Source of the DNA: an uncultured Pirellulaceae bacterium
Lineage (GTDB): Bacteria > Planctomycetota > Planctomycetia > Pirellulales > Pirellulaceae
DNA length: 45,192 bases
Assembly: GCA_938036435.1 (NCBI GenBank)
Contig: CALHPU010000125.1
Span: 1-45,192 of the forward strand
Direction: 5' to 3'
The notes under the pieces are model-generated. The model saw only the letters and a program-made list of their open reading frames with translations. It made no database searches and was not told the DNA's origin. Positions 17,021 through 25,060 of the stretch are shown here, in pieces (positions within the stretch are counted from its first letter, which is position 1; each line of letters opens with the position of its first letter). A program made the translations under genes and the position numbers.

Positions 17021-17968
17021 ATGAAGTGGCTCCAGCTTATCCGTGTCCCCAACGCCCCCACGGCAGCTGCCAACATCCTAGCCGGATATCTGCTAGCCAA
17101 TCGAAGCTGGGACAACTGGTCGGTGCTGCTGTGCCTGATCATCAGCAGCCTCGCTCTTTATTGCTGTGGCATGGTGCTGAACGATGTTTTTGACGCCGCG
17201 AACGACAAAGTGGATCAGTCCCACCGCCCGATACCCAGCGGTCAGGTCTCCCTCGGCACGGCGACCGCACTTGGATGGGGCTTAATGGCAATGGGAGTTT
17301 TAGCCGCCATTGCCGCAGGCGCTCTGTCAACGCCACAGTCGATTGTCAAATGTGGCTCCGTCGCGGCATTGCTGGCGTGGGCGATTTATTTGTACGACGG
17401 ACCATTAAAACAAACGCCGCTGGCACCAGCCCTGATGGGCGCCTGCCGTAGCCTGAATATTCTTTTGGGCGCGTCGACCGTTAGTTCCACGACGCTCACC
17501 GAGCAAAACCTGACTAACGTTATCGGTTTTCCTGTCGAGGTGTGGTGGGCGGCGATCGCTGTAGGCGTGTTGATCATGGGAGTCACATTGCTGGCCAGAA
17601 ACGAGAGCCGAGCTGTCCAACAGCGCGGCAAACTGGTGTTGGCCGCAGGGGTGATGCTGGCGGGATTCGTGCTGCTGGCGACGCTGGCGTGGTGTCCGGG
17701 TGCCAATTTTTCTTGCTCCGCACTTCAGACCTATCCCGCTTTGGTGGCGATCATTTCGCTGGCTTCGATTCGCCGAGTCGCGGTCTGCGTCGCCGACGCG
17801 CAGCCACAATCGGTCAAACTGGCTATCATTTCCACTCTGAGAAGCCTAATCGTGTTTGACGCGTCAATCTGCTTTCTCACACGTCCCGACAATCTCGCAT
17901 TCGCCTTGGTCGTCGTCGCGTTAATTCTACCGGTCCTCGCTCTATCCAAATGGATTTACTCAACATGA
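17021..17968 (+). CDS. eboC: UbiA-family prenyltransferase-like protein (EboC-like)
   Basis: A 315-residue polytopic membrane protein of the UbiA superfamily. The first Asp-rich motif is NDVFDAANDKVD at residues 54-65, followed by HRPIPSG. The second-region motif is YDGPLKQTPLAPALMG. About eight hydrophobic spans are visible. ATG 17021 (MKWLQLIRVPNAP) is at the normal family start; the frame runs back to a TTG inside the terminator, which cannot be a real start. Its partner through an ATGA overlap is a nucleotide pyrophosphatase-type gene. That UbiA plus phosphodiesterase pairing is part of the ebo cluster (eboA-F), in which EboC is UbiA-like and EboF is the phosphatase; eboA, B, D and E are not in the window. 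In cyanobacteria the cluster is linked to export of scytonemin precursors. The role here is unknown, and another UbiA function is possible. Confidence 0.75.
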   Translation: MKWLQLIRVPNAPTAAANILAGYLLANRSWDNWSVLLCLIISSLALYCCGMVLNDVFDAANDKVDQSHRPIPSGQVSLGTATALGWGLMAMGVLAAIAAGALSTPQSIVKCGSVAALLAWAIYLYDGPLKQTPLAPALMGACRSLNILLGASTVSSTTLTEQNLTNVIGFPVEVWWAAIAVGVLIMGVTLLARNESRAVQQRGKLVLAAGVMLAGFVLLATLAWCPGANFSCSALQTYPALVAIISLASIRRVAVCVADAQPQSVKLAIISTLRSLIVFDASICFLTRPDNLAFALVVVALILPVLALSKWIYST

Positions 17969-19350
17969 AGCATCTTGTATTTGCCTCCATCCCCGGACTG
18001 CGGCAAAGCGATCTTGCATCGATGCCCAACACCCAGCGTCTGTTCGCCTCGGGAAATTCTTCTCGCATCGAGCATTCGTTCCCGGCCGTTACATGGCCAT
18101 CACAAGCCACCATGCTGACGGGAAAGTCGCCTCAAGAACACGGAATCATCGGAAATGGTTTCTTTTGGCGGGAAAAGGCAAAAGTCGAAATGTGGACTGC
18201 TTGGAACGAGGTGATTGAACAGCCACAAATCTGGGACACGCTGAAACAACATGGCATCTCGTCCGCCGCTTGGTTTCCGATGCTCAGCAAGGGCTGCGGG
18301 GCAGACTATGTCTGTATGCCGGCACCGATTCACCAGCCTGACGGCAGCGAGGATCTTTGGTGTTACACCAAGCCGCAAGACTTTTATGGACAGCTGTTGG
18401 AAAAGCTCGGGCACTTTCCGCTAAAACATTTTTGGGGGCCTTTGGCGAATATCAAGTCAAGCGACTGGATCGTCAAATCAGCCACCTTGGCGGCCGCCGA
18501 GTTCAAACCAAACTTGTTTTACATCTATCTTCCGCACTTAGATTACGCTGCCCAAAAGTTCGGGCCTGATAGTCAACAAGCAATTGAAGCGCTGGCCGAA
18601 TTGGACAACACTGTTGGCGAAATGGTGACTGGATTTGAAGCAGCACTAGGAGTAGCACAAGGAGCTGCACTAGGATCTTCCAATGGCGACCAACGCAGTA
18701 TCGACTGGATGTTTGCCAGTGAATATGTGATCACATCCGTCGATCATGTAAGCTATCCAAACCGCGAATTGCGATCACTTGGCCTGTTAGAGGTTCTGTC
18801 AGAAAACGATGGTGAGCATCTTGATGTTTCTGGCAGTAAAGCTTGGGCCTTGGTCGATCACCAGTTTTCACATGTCTTCGTCAAAGACCGCAGCCCCGAC
18901 ACCATCGAGCAAATTGTGAAACACTTCGAGGGCGTCGATGGCATCGAACGTGTTTTGACTGGCAGTGAGCGCGGCCGTTTGGACCATGAGCGCAGTGGCG
19001 ATGTCGTTCTGGTTTCTTCGCCCAACAGCTGGCAGGCGTACTACTGGTGGCAAAGCGATGAACGAGCCCCCGCGTTCGCGCACACGGTAGATATTCATCG
19101 CAAGCCGGGCTACGATCCGGTAGAGCTGCACTTTGACATCAGTACGATGTCGGTGCCGCTTGATGCAACGCTGATCAAGGGGTCTCACGGCTACGCTTGG
19201 GAAAATGCTCCCGCAGGGGCCGGCGATCATCATCGCGGGGTCCTACTGACCACAGCGGGCATCAGTGACGTCGCCGATATGGATACGGTGACGGATGTCA
19301 GTATGTACCAGCGCGTGCTGGAGTATTTCGGCGTTGAAAGCAGCAATTAG
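17965..19350 (+). CDS. Type I phosphodiesterase / nucleotide pyrophosphatase (EboF-like)
   Basis: A 461-residue alkaline-phosphatase-superfamily enzyme. ATG 17965 overlaps the eboC-like stop as ATGA, which fixes the start. FPAVTWPSQATMLTGKSPQEHGIIGNGFF holds the nucleophile Thr (TWPS) in the family's usual context. YLPHLDYAAQKFG gives a metal-binding Asp/His set, and a late HGYAWENA supplies further ligands. No signal peptide is evident, so it acts in the cytoplasm or at the inner membrane face unless a non-classical route exists. It probably hydrolyses a phosphodiester or pyrophosphate linked to the UbiA-like product. In ebo clusters this position is called EboF; the assignment here rests on pairing and fold. 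Confidence 0.8.
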   Translation: MKHLVFASIPGLRQSDLASMPNTQRLFASGNSSRIEHSFPAVTWPSQATMLTGKSPQEHGIIGNGFFWREKAKVEMWTAWNEVIEQPQIWDTLKQHGISSAAWFPMLSKGCGADYVCMPAPIHQPDGSEDLWCYTKPQDFYGQLLEKLGHFPLKHFWGPLANIKSSDWIVKSATLAAAEFKPNLFYIYLPHLDYAAQKFGPDSQQAIEALAELDNTVGEMVTGFEAALGVAQGAALGSSNGDQRSIDWMFASEYVITSVDHVSYPNRELRSLGLLEVLSENDGEHLDVSGSKAWALVDHQFSHVFVKDRSPDTIEQIVKHFEGVDGIERVLTGSERGRLDHERSGDVVLVSSPNSWQAYYWWQSDERAPAFAHTVDIHRKPGYDPVELHFDISTMSVPLDATLIKGSHGYAWENAPAGAGDHHRGVLLTTAGISDVADMDTVTDVSMYQRVLEYFGVESSN

Positions 19351-19360
19351 CCTTGTTGTC

Positions 19361-19434
19361 TGTCAAAGCTGAGTTGACAAGGTCGTGGATTTGCCAGAAT
19401 TCCTGACGGACCAAGGATTTCTGGCGAAATCCAC
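19361..19434. repeat. Two consecutive hairpins after the eboF-like gene
   Basis: TGTCAA/TTGACA (19361-19379) is followed by a long hairpin at 19385-19434. Its arms GTGGATTT-G-CCAGAA and TTCTGG-CG-AAATCCAC extend to TCCT/AGGA with one mismatch and one bulge. No T-run follows, so it is not a standard intrinsic terminator. Its length and near-perfect symmetry suggest a dispersed palindromic element or an RNA-stabilising 3' structure. Confidence 0.7.
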
Positions 19435-19743
19435 TAAGAGCAACCCTTCATTTCAGCCTTGACGAACAACTAGCTGTCTTGCCCCGTCTTATCGGTCTGA
19501 AACCGAAAGCAGGTTGGTTAGATCAAGTGTCCGGCGGTTGGAGGTTTGTAATGGGGCGCACAGACTTTCGGACGGTTGTTCGCGCGACAAATGTTCCCCG
19601 TTGGCATTTACCCAAACGCGCTAGAATTGTATGTTTTCTAGTGGTATTGGCTTGCCCTTGCCGATACCAAAGGCAGACTCTTCGAAGTCGCCCACTCACA
19701 AAGACAACGGCTTCTTTGCTATTGCAAAACAGGTACTTTATCG
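19435..19743. other. Intergenic region upstream of the multiheme cytochrome gene
   Basis: No credible gene is seen. The frame 19479-19880 lacks a ribosome site and runs into the signal-peptide region of the cytochrome gene in another frame. The promoter of that gene should be here, but no strong hexamer pair was identified. Confidence 0.5.
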
Positions 19744-21390
19744 ATGAAAACCCTCTGGATCTCTGGTCGCCTTGCACTCGCCTGCCTCGTCTTAACACTC
19801 ACCCTCATCTCGCTTGGTTGCGGAAATCCAGTCACGACTTTCCAGCAGATCATTGCAAAACCACTTGCGCTGCTTGCTAGCAATCCATTTGTTTCCCATC
19901 CAGCCACAACCAGCAGTGACGCCTCTGACGGAGAAGTTGAAACGGCTCCAAAATTCCCTCCTGCCGAGGAATTGGTCAGCGACTGGGACAAACCCGATGT
20001 GTCGCTGTTTGTGACCGGTCGTTTGCACGGTTACATCGAGCCCTGCGGTTGCACGGGACTGGACAAACAAAAGGGCGGACTTCTCCGACGTCGGACTTGC
20101 CAGAAAATCTTGCTTGAGCGCGGTTGGGATCTGGTCAACATCGACGCGGGCAACCAGATTCGTCGAAAGGGACAACAAGCCAGAATTAAGCTTGGCACGA
20201 CCTACGATGCTCTTTGTAAACAGATGGGCTACCAAGCGATCGGACTGGGAGTAGACGACGTTTCGATTGCTCCCATTGATTTGGTGCAAACGATTCTCAA
20301 CGTTGCCGGTGATGATAATCCGTTTCTTTGTGCAAACGTCTCGATCGCTGAATTCGAAGACACCACCAGCAGATATAAAGTGATCCAACAAAATGGCATG
20401 CGAATCGGGGTCACTGCTGTTATCGGTGACGAGCACATTCCCAAGCTTAATAATTTGAATGGATTGGAGAAGGTACCCGTGACCGACGGATTACAAAGAG
20501 TCGCCGGTCCCTTAGTCGCAGAAAAGTGCGACCTGAACATACTTGTAGCGCAGAGCGATCCTGCCACCTGCGTTGCCATCGCGAAGAAATTTCCAATTTT
20601 TGACGTTTTGATTACCTCGGGTGGCGCTGGCGATCCCAAACTCCAACCCGACGTGATCCAAACAGGTAACCACACGACGTCGATCATTCAAGTCGGCGTT
20701 AAAGGAATGTATGCGGGTATCGTCGGCATCTACAAAACACCCGACGGAATGTCATTGAAGTACGAACGCGTACCGATGGACGCCCGTTTCGCAGATGACA
20801 TCGAAATGCGAAAAGTCTTCCAGAACTACCAAGAAGAGCTGAAGCTACTATGGACAACCGGACAGTTTGAGGACATCAAACCCAAACTACACCCGTCGGG
20901 ACACAAGTTTGTTGGCTCAGAAGCCTGCGCCGACTGTCATGACGCCGAGTATGAAATTTGGAAAGAAGGTATCGACGGCGAAGGTGGACCACACGCCAAA
21001 GCGACCCGTGATCTGACGGATCCCGGCGAACGCACTTGGGTAAAGCGAAACTTTGATCCTGAATGCGTAAGTTGCCACGCGGTTGGTTGGGACCCTCAAA
21101 AGTACTTCCCTTACGAAACAGGTTTCACCGATCTGGATAAACATGCTCATCTGCATGGCAACGGCTGCGAGAACTGCCACGGCCCCGGATCGGCTCATGT
21201 CGAATCAGAGGAAAATGGTGACGAAGACGAAGCGTTGCGAAAGGAAATGATCGTCACCAAGGCTGAGGCAGAAGCGAATCTATGCCTGTCGTGCCACGAT
21301 CTGGACAACAGCCCGGATTACGCTTTGGATCCAAATGGATTTGACAAATTCTGGCCTGCGATCGCTCACGGCGAAGACAACGATGAATAG
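19744..21390 (+). CDS. Lipoprotein with 5'-nucleotidase-like domain and four CXXCH haem sites
   Basis: A 548-residue protein. The N-terminus is a lipoprotein signal with lipobox SLGC at about residues 23-26, so LspA should process it. Residues about 80-350 resemble the metallophosphatase half of UshA/5'-nucleotidase-like proteins (GRLHGYIEPCGCTG, KGGLLRR, NIDAGNQ), but several metal-binding residues of true UshA enzymes are not obvious. The C-terminal part has four c-type haem motifs: CADCH (about 395), CVSCH (441), CENCH (475) and CLSCH (514), spaced like cytochrome c554-type proteins. It is likely an electron carrier on the periplasmic side of a membrane. Some planctomycete and anaerobe genomes carry similar UshA-cytochrome fusions. 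Partner reductase unknown. Confidence 0.82.
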   Translation: MKTLWISGRLALACLVLTLTLISLGCGNPVTTFQQIIAKPLALLASNPFVSHPATTSSDASDGEVETAPKFPPAEELVSDWDKPDVSLFVTGRLHGYIEPCGCTGLDKQKGGLLRRRTCQKILLERGWDLVNIDAGNQIRRKGQQARIKLGTTYDALCKQMGYQAIGLGVDDVSIAPIDLVQTILNVAGDDNPFLCANVSIAEFEDTTSRYKVIQQNGMRIGVTAVIGDEHIPKLNNLNGLEKVPVTDGLQRVAGPLVAEKCDLNILVAQSDPATCVAIAKKFPIFDVLITSGGAGDPKLQPDVIQTGNHTTSIIQVGVKGMYAGIVGIYKTPDGMSLKYERVPMDARFADDIEMRKVFQNYQEELKLLWTTGQFEDIKPKLHPSGHKFVGSEACADCHDAEYEIWKEGIDGEGGPHAKATRDLTDPGERTWVKRNFDPECVSCHAVGWDPQKYFPYETGFTDLDKHAHLHGNGCENCHGPGSAHVESEENGDEDEALRKEMIVTKAEAEANLCLSCHDLDNSPDYALDPNGFDKFWPAIAHGEDNDE

Positions 21391-21550
21391 TCAGTGTGCT
21401 GGGGAATAAGTCTTACGGCACGTTGTCAAAAAGAGGTTTGGCAAACATACTGATTCTTACTGGAAGCTGTCTGCCTCCACATCATTGATCTTTTGGTGCA
21501 CGTTCCTAGCGGCACAGCGCCTCTTGCCTAAGAAAATCCCAAGCCAACGC

Positions 21551-23161
21551 ATGTCAGAGAGCGTCGATAATCTGAATTTTGGAAACGACCTGACAGGCCA
21601 GACGATCGGAGACTATCTGGTCCTCCAGCGCCTCGGACGCGGTGGAATGGCGGACGTCTATCTGACGCAGCAGCTATCTCTGCAACGCCCCATTGCACTG
21701 AAAGTGCTACGGCCGGACCTCGCCAAAGACCGGACCTACGTAGAACGCTTTCTGCGCGAGGCTCGCGCTGCTGCCGCGTTGGTGCACGCCAATATTGTTC
21801 AAATTTTCGAAGTCGGCCAGCACGACAACATCCACTTCATCGCGCAAGAGTACATTTCTGGACAGAATTTAAAAATGTGGCTGCGCCGCAATGGGTCGGC
21901 CGAACCCAAGCTTGCGATGGAAATCTTGGTCGGCACGGCCAAGGCGATCAGAAAAGCTGACGAATTCCAAGTCGTCCACCGGGACATTAAACCGGAGAAC
22001 ATTATGTTGTCCGACAAAGGCGAAATCAAAGTCACGGACTTCGGGCTGGCGCGCGTCAACAGTGATCAATCCGAGGATACGCTGACCAAAGTCGGAATCA
22101 CGATGGGCACTCCACTTTACATGAGCCCCGAACAAGTCGAAGGCGGCGCCCTCGACGCGCGAAGTGATATCTACTCACTCGGTGTGACAGCCTACCACAT
22201 GCTCGCCGGCACACCACCTTTTGACGGTGACAATCCTCTGACCATTGCGATGAAGCAAGTCAAAAATGACGCCGCCCCGTTGGCGCTGGTTCGACCGGAC
22301 CTACCCGAGACAATTTGCACGTTGATCCATCGCATGATCAATAAATCCCCGGAGAATCGTCCTCAGTCTGCAGACGATGTTTTAAGAGTACTGAAGCAAA
22401 TCAATCTAGATGAAGCCTATGCGCTAAACGACATCAAGGTCTCACCCGTTGCCATCGTCGATAAAACTTCAGACACCCCACAGCGCACTAAACTTCAACA
22501 AGCAATGCTGGGCAAAGCATCCACGCGATCGAGTACACCGCTAATCCTCGGACTCGGCACTGTAGCGGCGACCGCCTGTGGTTGGTTTGGGGGTAGTTGG
22601 TTAGCGAATTTCGCGCCGCCGGCCGACCCACTAGAGATCACGTTCAACTCCGACGCGCTTTTGGAACAACCGGTGCCGAAACTGGAGACGGTCGACGAAC
22701 AGTACGAATCAACCTATTGGTCCACGTTTGACCTGTCTGCCAAACAAGCGTTACCTCGCGAAGAATTACATTGGAAAGCCGTTTTGGATTACTTTCCGTT
22801 AGACGAAGCCGGTGACGCGGAAAACAAAACGAAGCTCTACCATCAGCGTGCTAGGGCGCGATTAGGCGAGATCTACCTAACACAGAAACGCTATGAAGAG
22901 GCCTTCGAGATTTACAACAAACTCGCCAACTCAGGTGATCTTGATCGCAGATTTCAGGTCAGTGGCGTAGTCGGCAAGGCCGTAATCTTGGACAACCAGT
23001 CGGCGGAAGATTTTGGCGGTGGACGAGAAGAACAAGCATTGGCCATTCGTAAGTTGCTGGAGGATGTTGGCGAGGATCGCGAATTGCTAAACCCTTTTCT
23101 TGCAAGAAAGTACGATCGGTTGCAAATACAGTATCCCACCTTCTGGCCCGGCGACCTATAG
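21551..23161 (+). CDS. Membrane Ser/Thr protein kinase with C-terminal extracytoplasmic region
   Basis: A 536-residue Hanks-type kinase. ATG 21551 is preferred over a TTG at 21485. The kinase domain covers about residues 20-290: LGRGGMADVY (P-loop), K51 in ALKVL, VHRDIKPEN (catalytic loop), TDFGLA and GTPLYMSPEQ (activation segment). A span follows at about 335-355 (PLILGLGTVAATACGWFGG). The remaining 180 residues lie outside the cytoplasm and look helical, TPR-like (YHQRARARLGEIYLTQKRYEEAFEIYNKLA). Substrates unknown. It lies 160 bp after the cytochrome gene and may be co-transcribed with the HAD gene downstream. Confidence 0.93.
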   Translation: MSESVDNLNFGNDLTGQTIGDYLVLQRLGRGGMADVYLTQQLSLQRPIALKVLRPDLAKDRTYVERFLREARAAAALVHANIVQIFEVGQHDNIHFIAQEYISGQNLKMWLRRNGSAEPKLAMEILVGTAKAIRKADEFQVVHRDIKPENIMLSDKGEIKVTDFGLARVNSDQSEDTLTKVGITMGTPLYMSPEQVEGGALDARSDIYSLGVTAYHMLAGTPPFDGDNPLTIAMKQVKNDAAPLALVRPDLPETICTLIHRMINKSPENRPQSADDVLRVLKQINLDEAYALNDIKVSPVAIVDKTSDTPQRTKLQQAMLGKASTRSSTPLILGLGTVAATACGWFGGSWLANFAPPADPLEITFNSDALLEQPVPKLETVDEQYESTYWSTFDLSAKQALPREELHWKAVLDYFPLDEAGDAENKTKLYHQRARARLGEIYLTQKRYEEAFEIYNKLANSGDLDRRFQVSGVVGKAVILDNQSAEDFGGGREEQALAIRKLLEDVGEDRELLNPFLARKYDRLQIQYPTFWPGDL

Positions 23162-23223
23162 TTTCCAATTCTGTTGCAAACTCAATCGCCCAACGGCATC
23201 CAAAACCAAACGGCCTTTTGTCT

Positions 23224-23865
23224 ATGATCTCCCGAAATTTCGAAGCCGTGATTTTTGACTGCGACGGTACTTTGGTCGATAGCGAACCGATCACTGTCAC
23301 CGTCTTGATCAAGTTCCTGCGAGAGTTTGGCCTAGAACTAGAATTTGATGAGGCCCATGGACTATTCGTTGGACGGGACATGCAATCCATTGCCGCTTGG
23401 ATTAAGGACAACCATGGAACCCAGTTGCCAGAGTTTTTCCCGTCTGAATTTAGGGCCCGGCAAGCCGTTGCATTGAGAGAGTCCGTCTTACCGATTCCCG
23501 GAGCGGCTGAACTATTGGCGGCGATTGCAAAACCATTTTGCGTTGCTTCCAATGCGCCTCAGGAGAAAATTGCAATCAACCTAAGCGTCACGGGGTTGGA
23601 CCAATTCTTCACGGCCGAACGCATTTTCAGCGCCTACGACATCGACGTGTGGAAACCGCGCCCCGACCTGTTTCTCTATGCGGCAGAACAAATGTCCATC
23701 AATCCTGCAAGTTGTATCGTGATAGAAGACAGCTTGGCTGGTATCGACGCCGGAATTGCCGCCGGCATGCAAGTCATCGGTTATTCAAAAAACGCCAGTG
23801 TACAACCCACCGACAAAGTGCCGTTCGTCCACTGCTTGAGCGAATTGCGTGGGCACCTCGCATAG
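23224..23865 (+). CDS. HAD-superfamily hydrolase (beta-phosphoglucomutase-like)
   Basis: A 213-residue HAD subfamily IA phosphatase or phosphomutase. Motif I is DCDGTLVDSEP near residue 13, motif II is VASNAPQ, motif III is the Lys in WKPRPDLFL, and motif IV is CIVIEDSLAGIDAG. The helical cap between motif I and II is of the PGM/phosphatase type. The second Asp of motif I is present, so acid-base catalysis is intact. The substrate is a small phosphorylated metabolite and cannot be named. The start ATG 23224 is chosen over an in-frame TTG six bases earlier. It ends 5 bp from the convergent PEP-CTERM gene. Confidence 0.9.
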   Translation: MISRNFEAVIFDCDGTLVDSEPITVTVLIKFLREFGLELEFDEAHGLFVGRDMQSIAAWIKDNHGTQLPEFFPSEFRARQAVALRESVLPIPGAAELLAAIAKPFCVASNAPQEKIAINLSVTGLDQFFTAERIFSAYDIDVWKPRPDLFLYAAEQMSINPASCIVIEDSLAGIDAGIAAGMQVIGYSKNASVQPTDKVPFVHCLSELRGHLA

Positions 23866-23870
23866 CCCAC

Positions 23871-24875
23871 TTACGCTTGACGGCGTCTACGGATACTGCC
23901 GACACAACCAATCAACGCCACCAACGCCAATGATGAAGGCTCTGGGACACTCGACGCAACCAGACTCGTACCTGTAAACGAATCAGTTACCGAAGCACCA
24001 ATAATTGCGTTTTCACTGACGTCTAAGACAGTCACATTAATCAACGTTGCCGTGTTATCAAAATCAGCATCGAACAACGCTTCGAAGTTCCCAAGATTAT
24101 TGTCGTTAGTGATATCTAGTCTCGTCGCAACGGCGAGCTCGAAATCGACAGCTATTTGGGGCGTCTCTCCAACATCTAATTGCGTAAAATCAAACGGCAC
24201 CAAAAAGGAATCTATTTCAAGGTTGGCTGAGCTTAGATCGTTGATGAAATCGCCATCGGAAGATCGGTCATGAAGAAACGTATCGGGAATAGACAAATCG
24301 CCGGTAGGGCGAATTGTGGCTAGGCTCAGCGCGTCATTGACCGTAACATCTCCGGGGCCCGTCGCGTCGAGAAAGAGATTCGACGTTCCAGAAACGACCC
24401 AATCGAACTGAACAAAGCCAACGTCGTTGGTCGCACTCAAGCCATTGATGTCGGCAACCGTTTGGTATGTTCCCGCAGCGAGAGTATCGATCGTCACGCG
24501 CGACCATTCGGTAAATGGCTCTTCAAATGGACCTCCCAAGCCGGTATCGCTGTCGGGCGCCTCTCCCCCGACATCAATCAGTCCACCACTACCCGGTTCT
24601 GGTGAAAACCCGGGAATGAATCTGGAGACCGCCGCACGAAACCCGCTGCGAACCCCGATCAGCCCAGTCCGATCCGGAAGTACGCTACCTGAAAATTGAT
24701 AAGTTCCAATGTCTGCCTCGAGCCGTTCATTCAATTCGGTTGCGTCGCCGCCTTTAATGATACCGCTTCCACCCACCTCGTTCAAGCTGTACGAAACCTG
24801 AATCGCGAGCACACTCTGGCCCATTGAAACGATAGCGGCGAAGAGGAGAAATCCAATTGGAAGGATGGCTTTCAC
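23871..24875 (-). CDS. PEP-CTERM sorting-signal protein
   Basis: A 334-residue secreted protein. It has an N-terminal signal peptide (MKAILPIGFLLFAAIVSMGQ) and a C-terminal VPEPSSLALVALIGCVG span followed by RRRR, which is a complete PEP-CTERM signal. These proteins are exported by Sec and processed by an exosortase, which is not in the window. The middle is Asp/Gly/Thr-rich with beta-strand character and few cysteines. Function unknown, probably matrix or surface related. It is on the same strand as the HlyD/M50 genes upstream, separated by 185 bp. Confidence 0.88.
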   Translation of the reverse strand: MKAILPIGFLLFAAIVSMGQSVLAIQVSYSLNEVGGSGIIKGGDATELNERLEADIGTYQFSGSVLPDRTGLIGVRSGFRAAVSRFIPGFSPEPGSGGLIDVGGEAPDSDTGLGGPFEEPFTEWSRVTIDTLAAGTYQTVADINGLSATNDVGFVQFDWVVSGTSNLFLDATGPGDVTVNDALSLATIRPTGDLSIPDTFLHDRSSDGDFINDLSSANLEIDSFLVPFDFTQLDVGETPQIAVDFELAVATRLDITNDNNLGNFEALFDADFDNTATLINVTVLDVSENAIIGASVTDSFTGTSLVASSVPEPSSLALVALIGCVGSIRRRRQA

Positions 24876-25060
24876 GTTGAGACTCCTTAGTGGTTGCTCG
24901 ATTAGGAAGGCGACGCATTTAGGCGAGGCCTCATTTTAACCACCCGCTTTGCCGAAAGAAGAAAAAAAACGCTAGTTAATCCCAAGCAAACTCAGAAAAT
25001 CGATGGCCATCTCCCGTCTAAGCGGTCTTATCCCACCTAAGTTGCGTCAAAATTGTAGTC

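Noticed and set aside
19479..19880. 133-residue plus-strand frame before the cytochrome gene
   Set aside because: It overlaps the signal-peptide region of the cytochrome lipoprotein in another frame and has no ribosome site.
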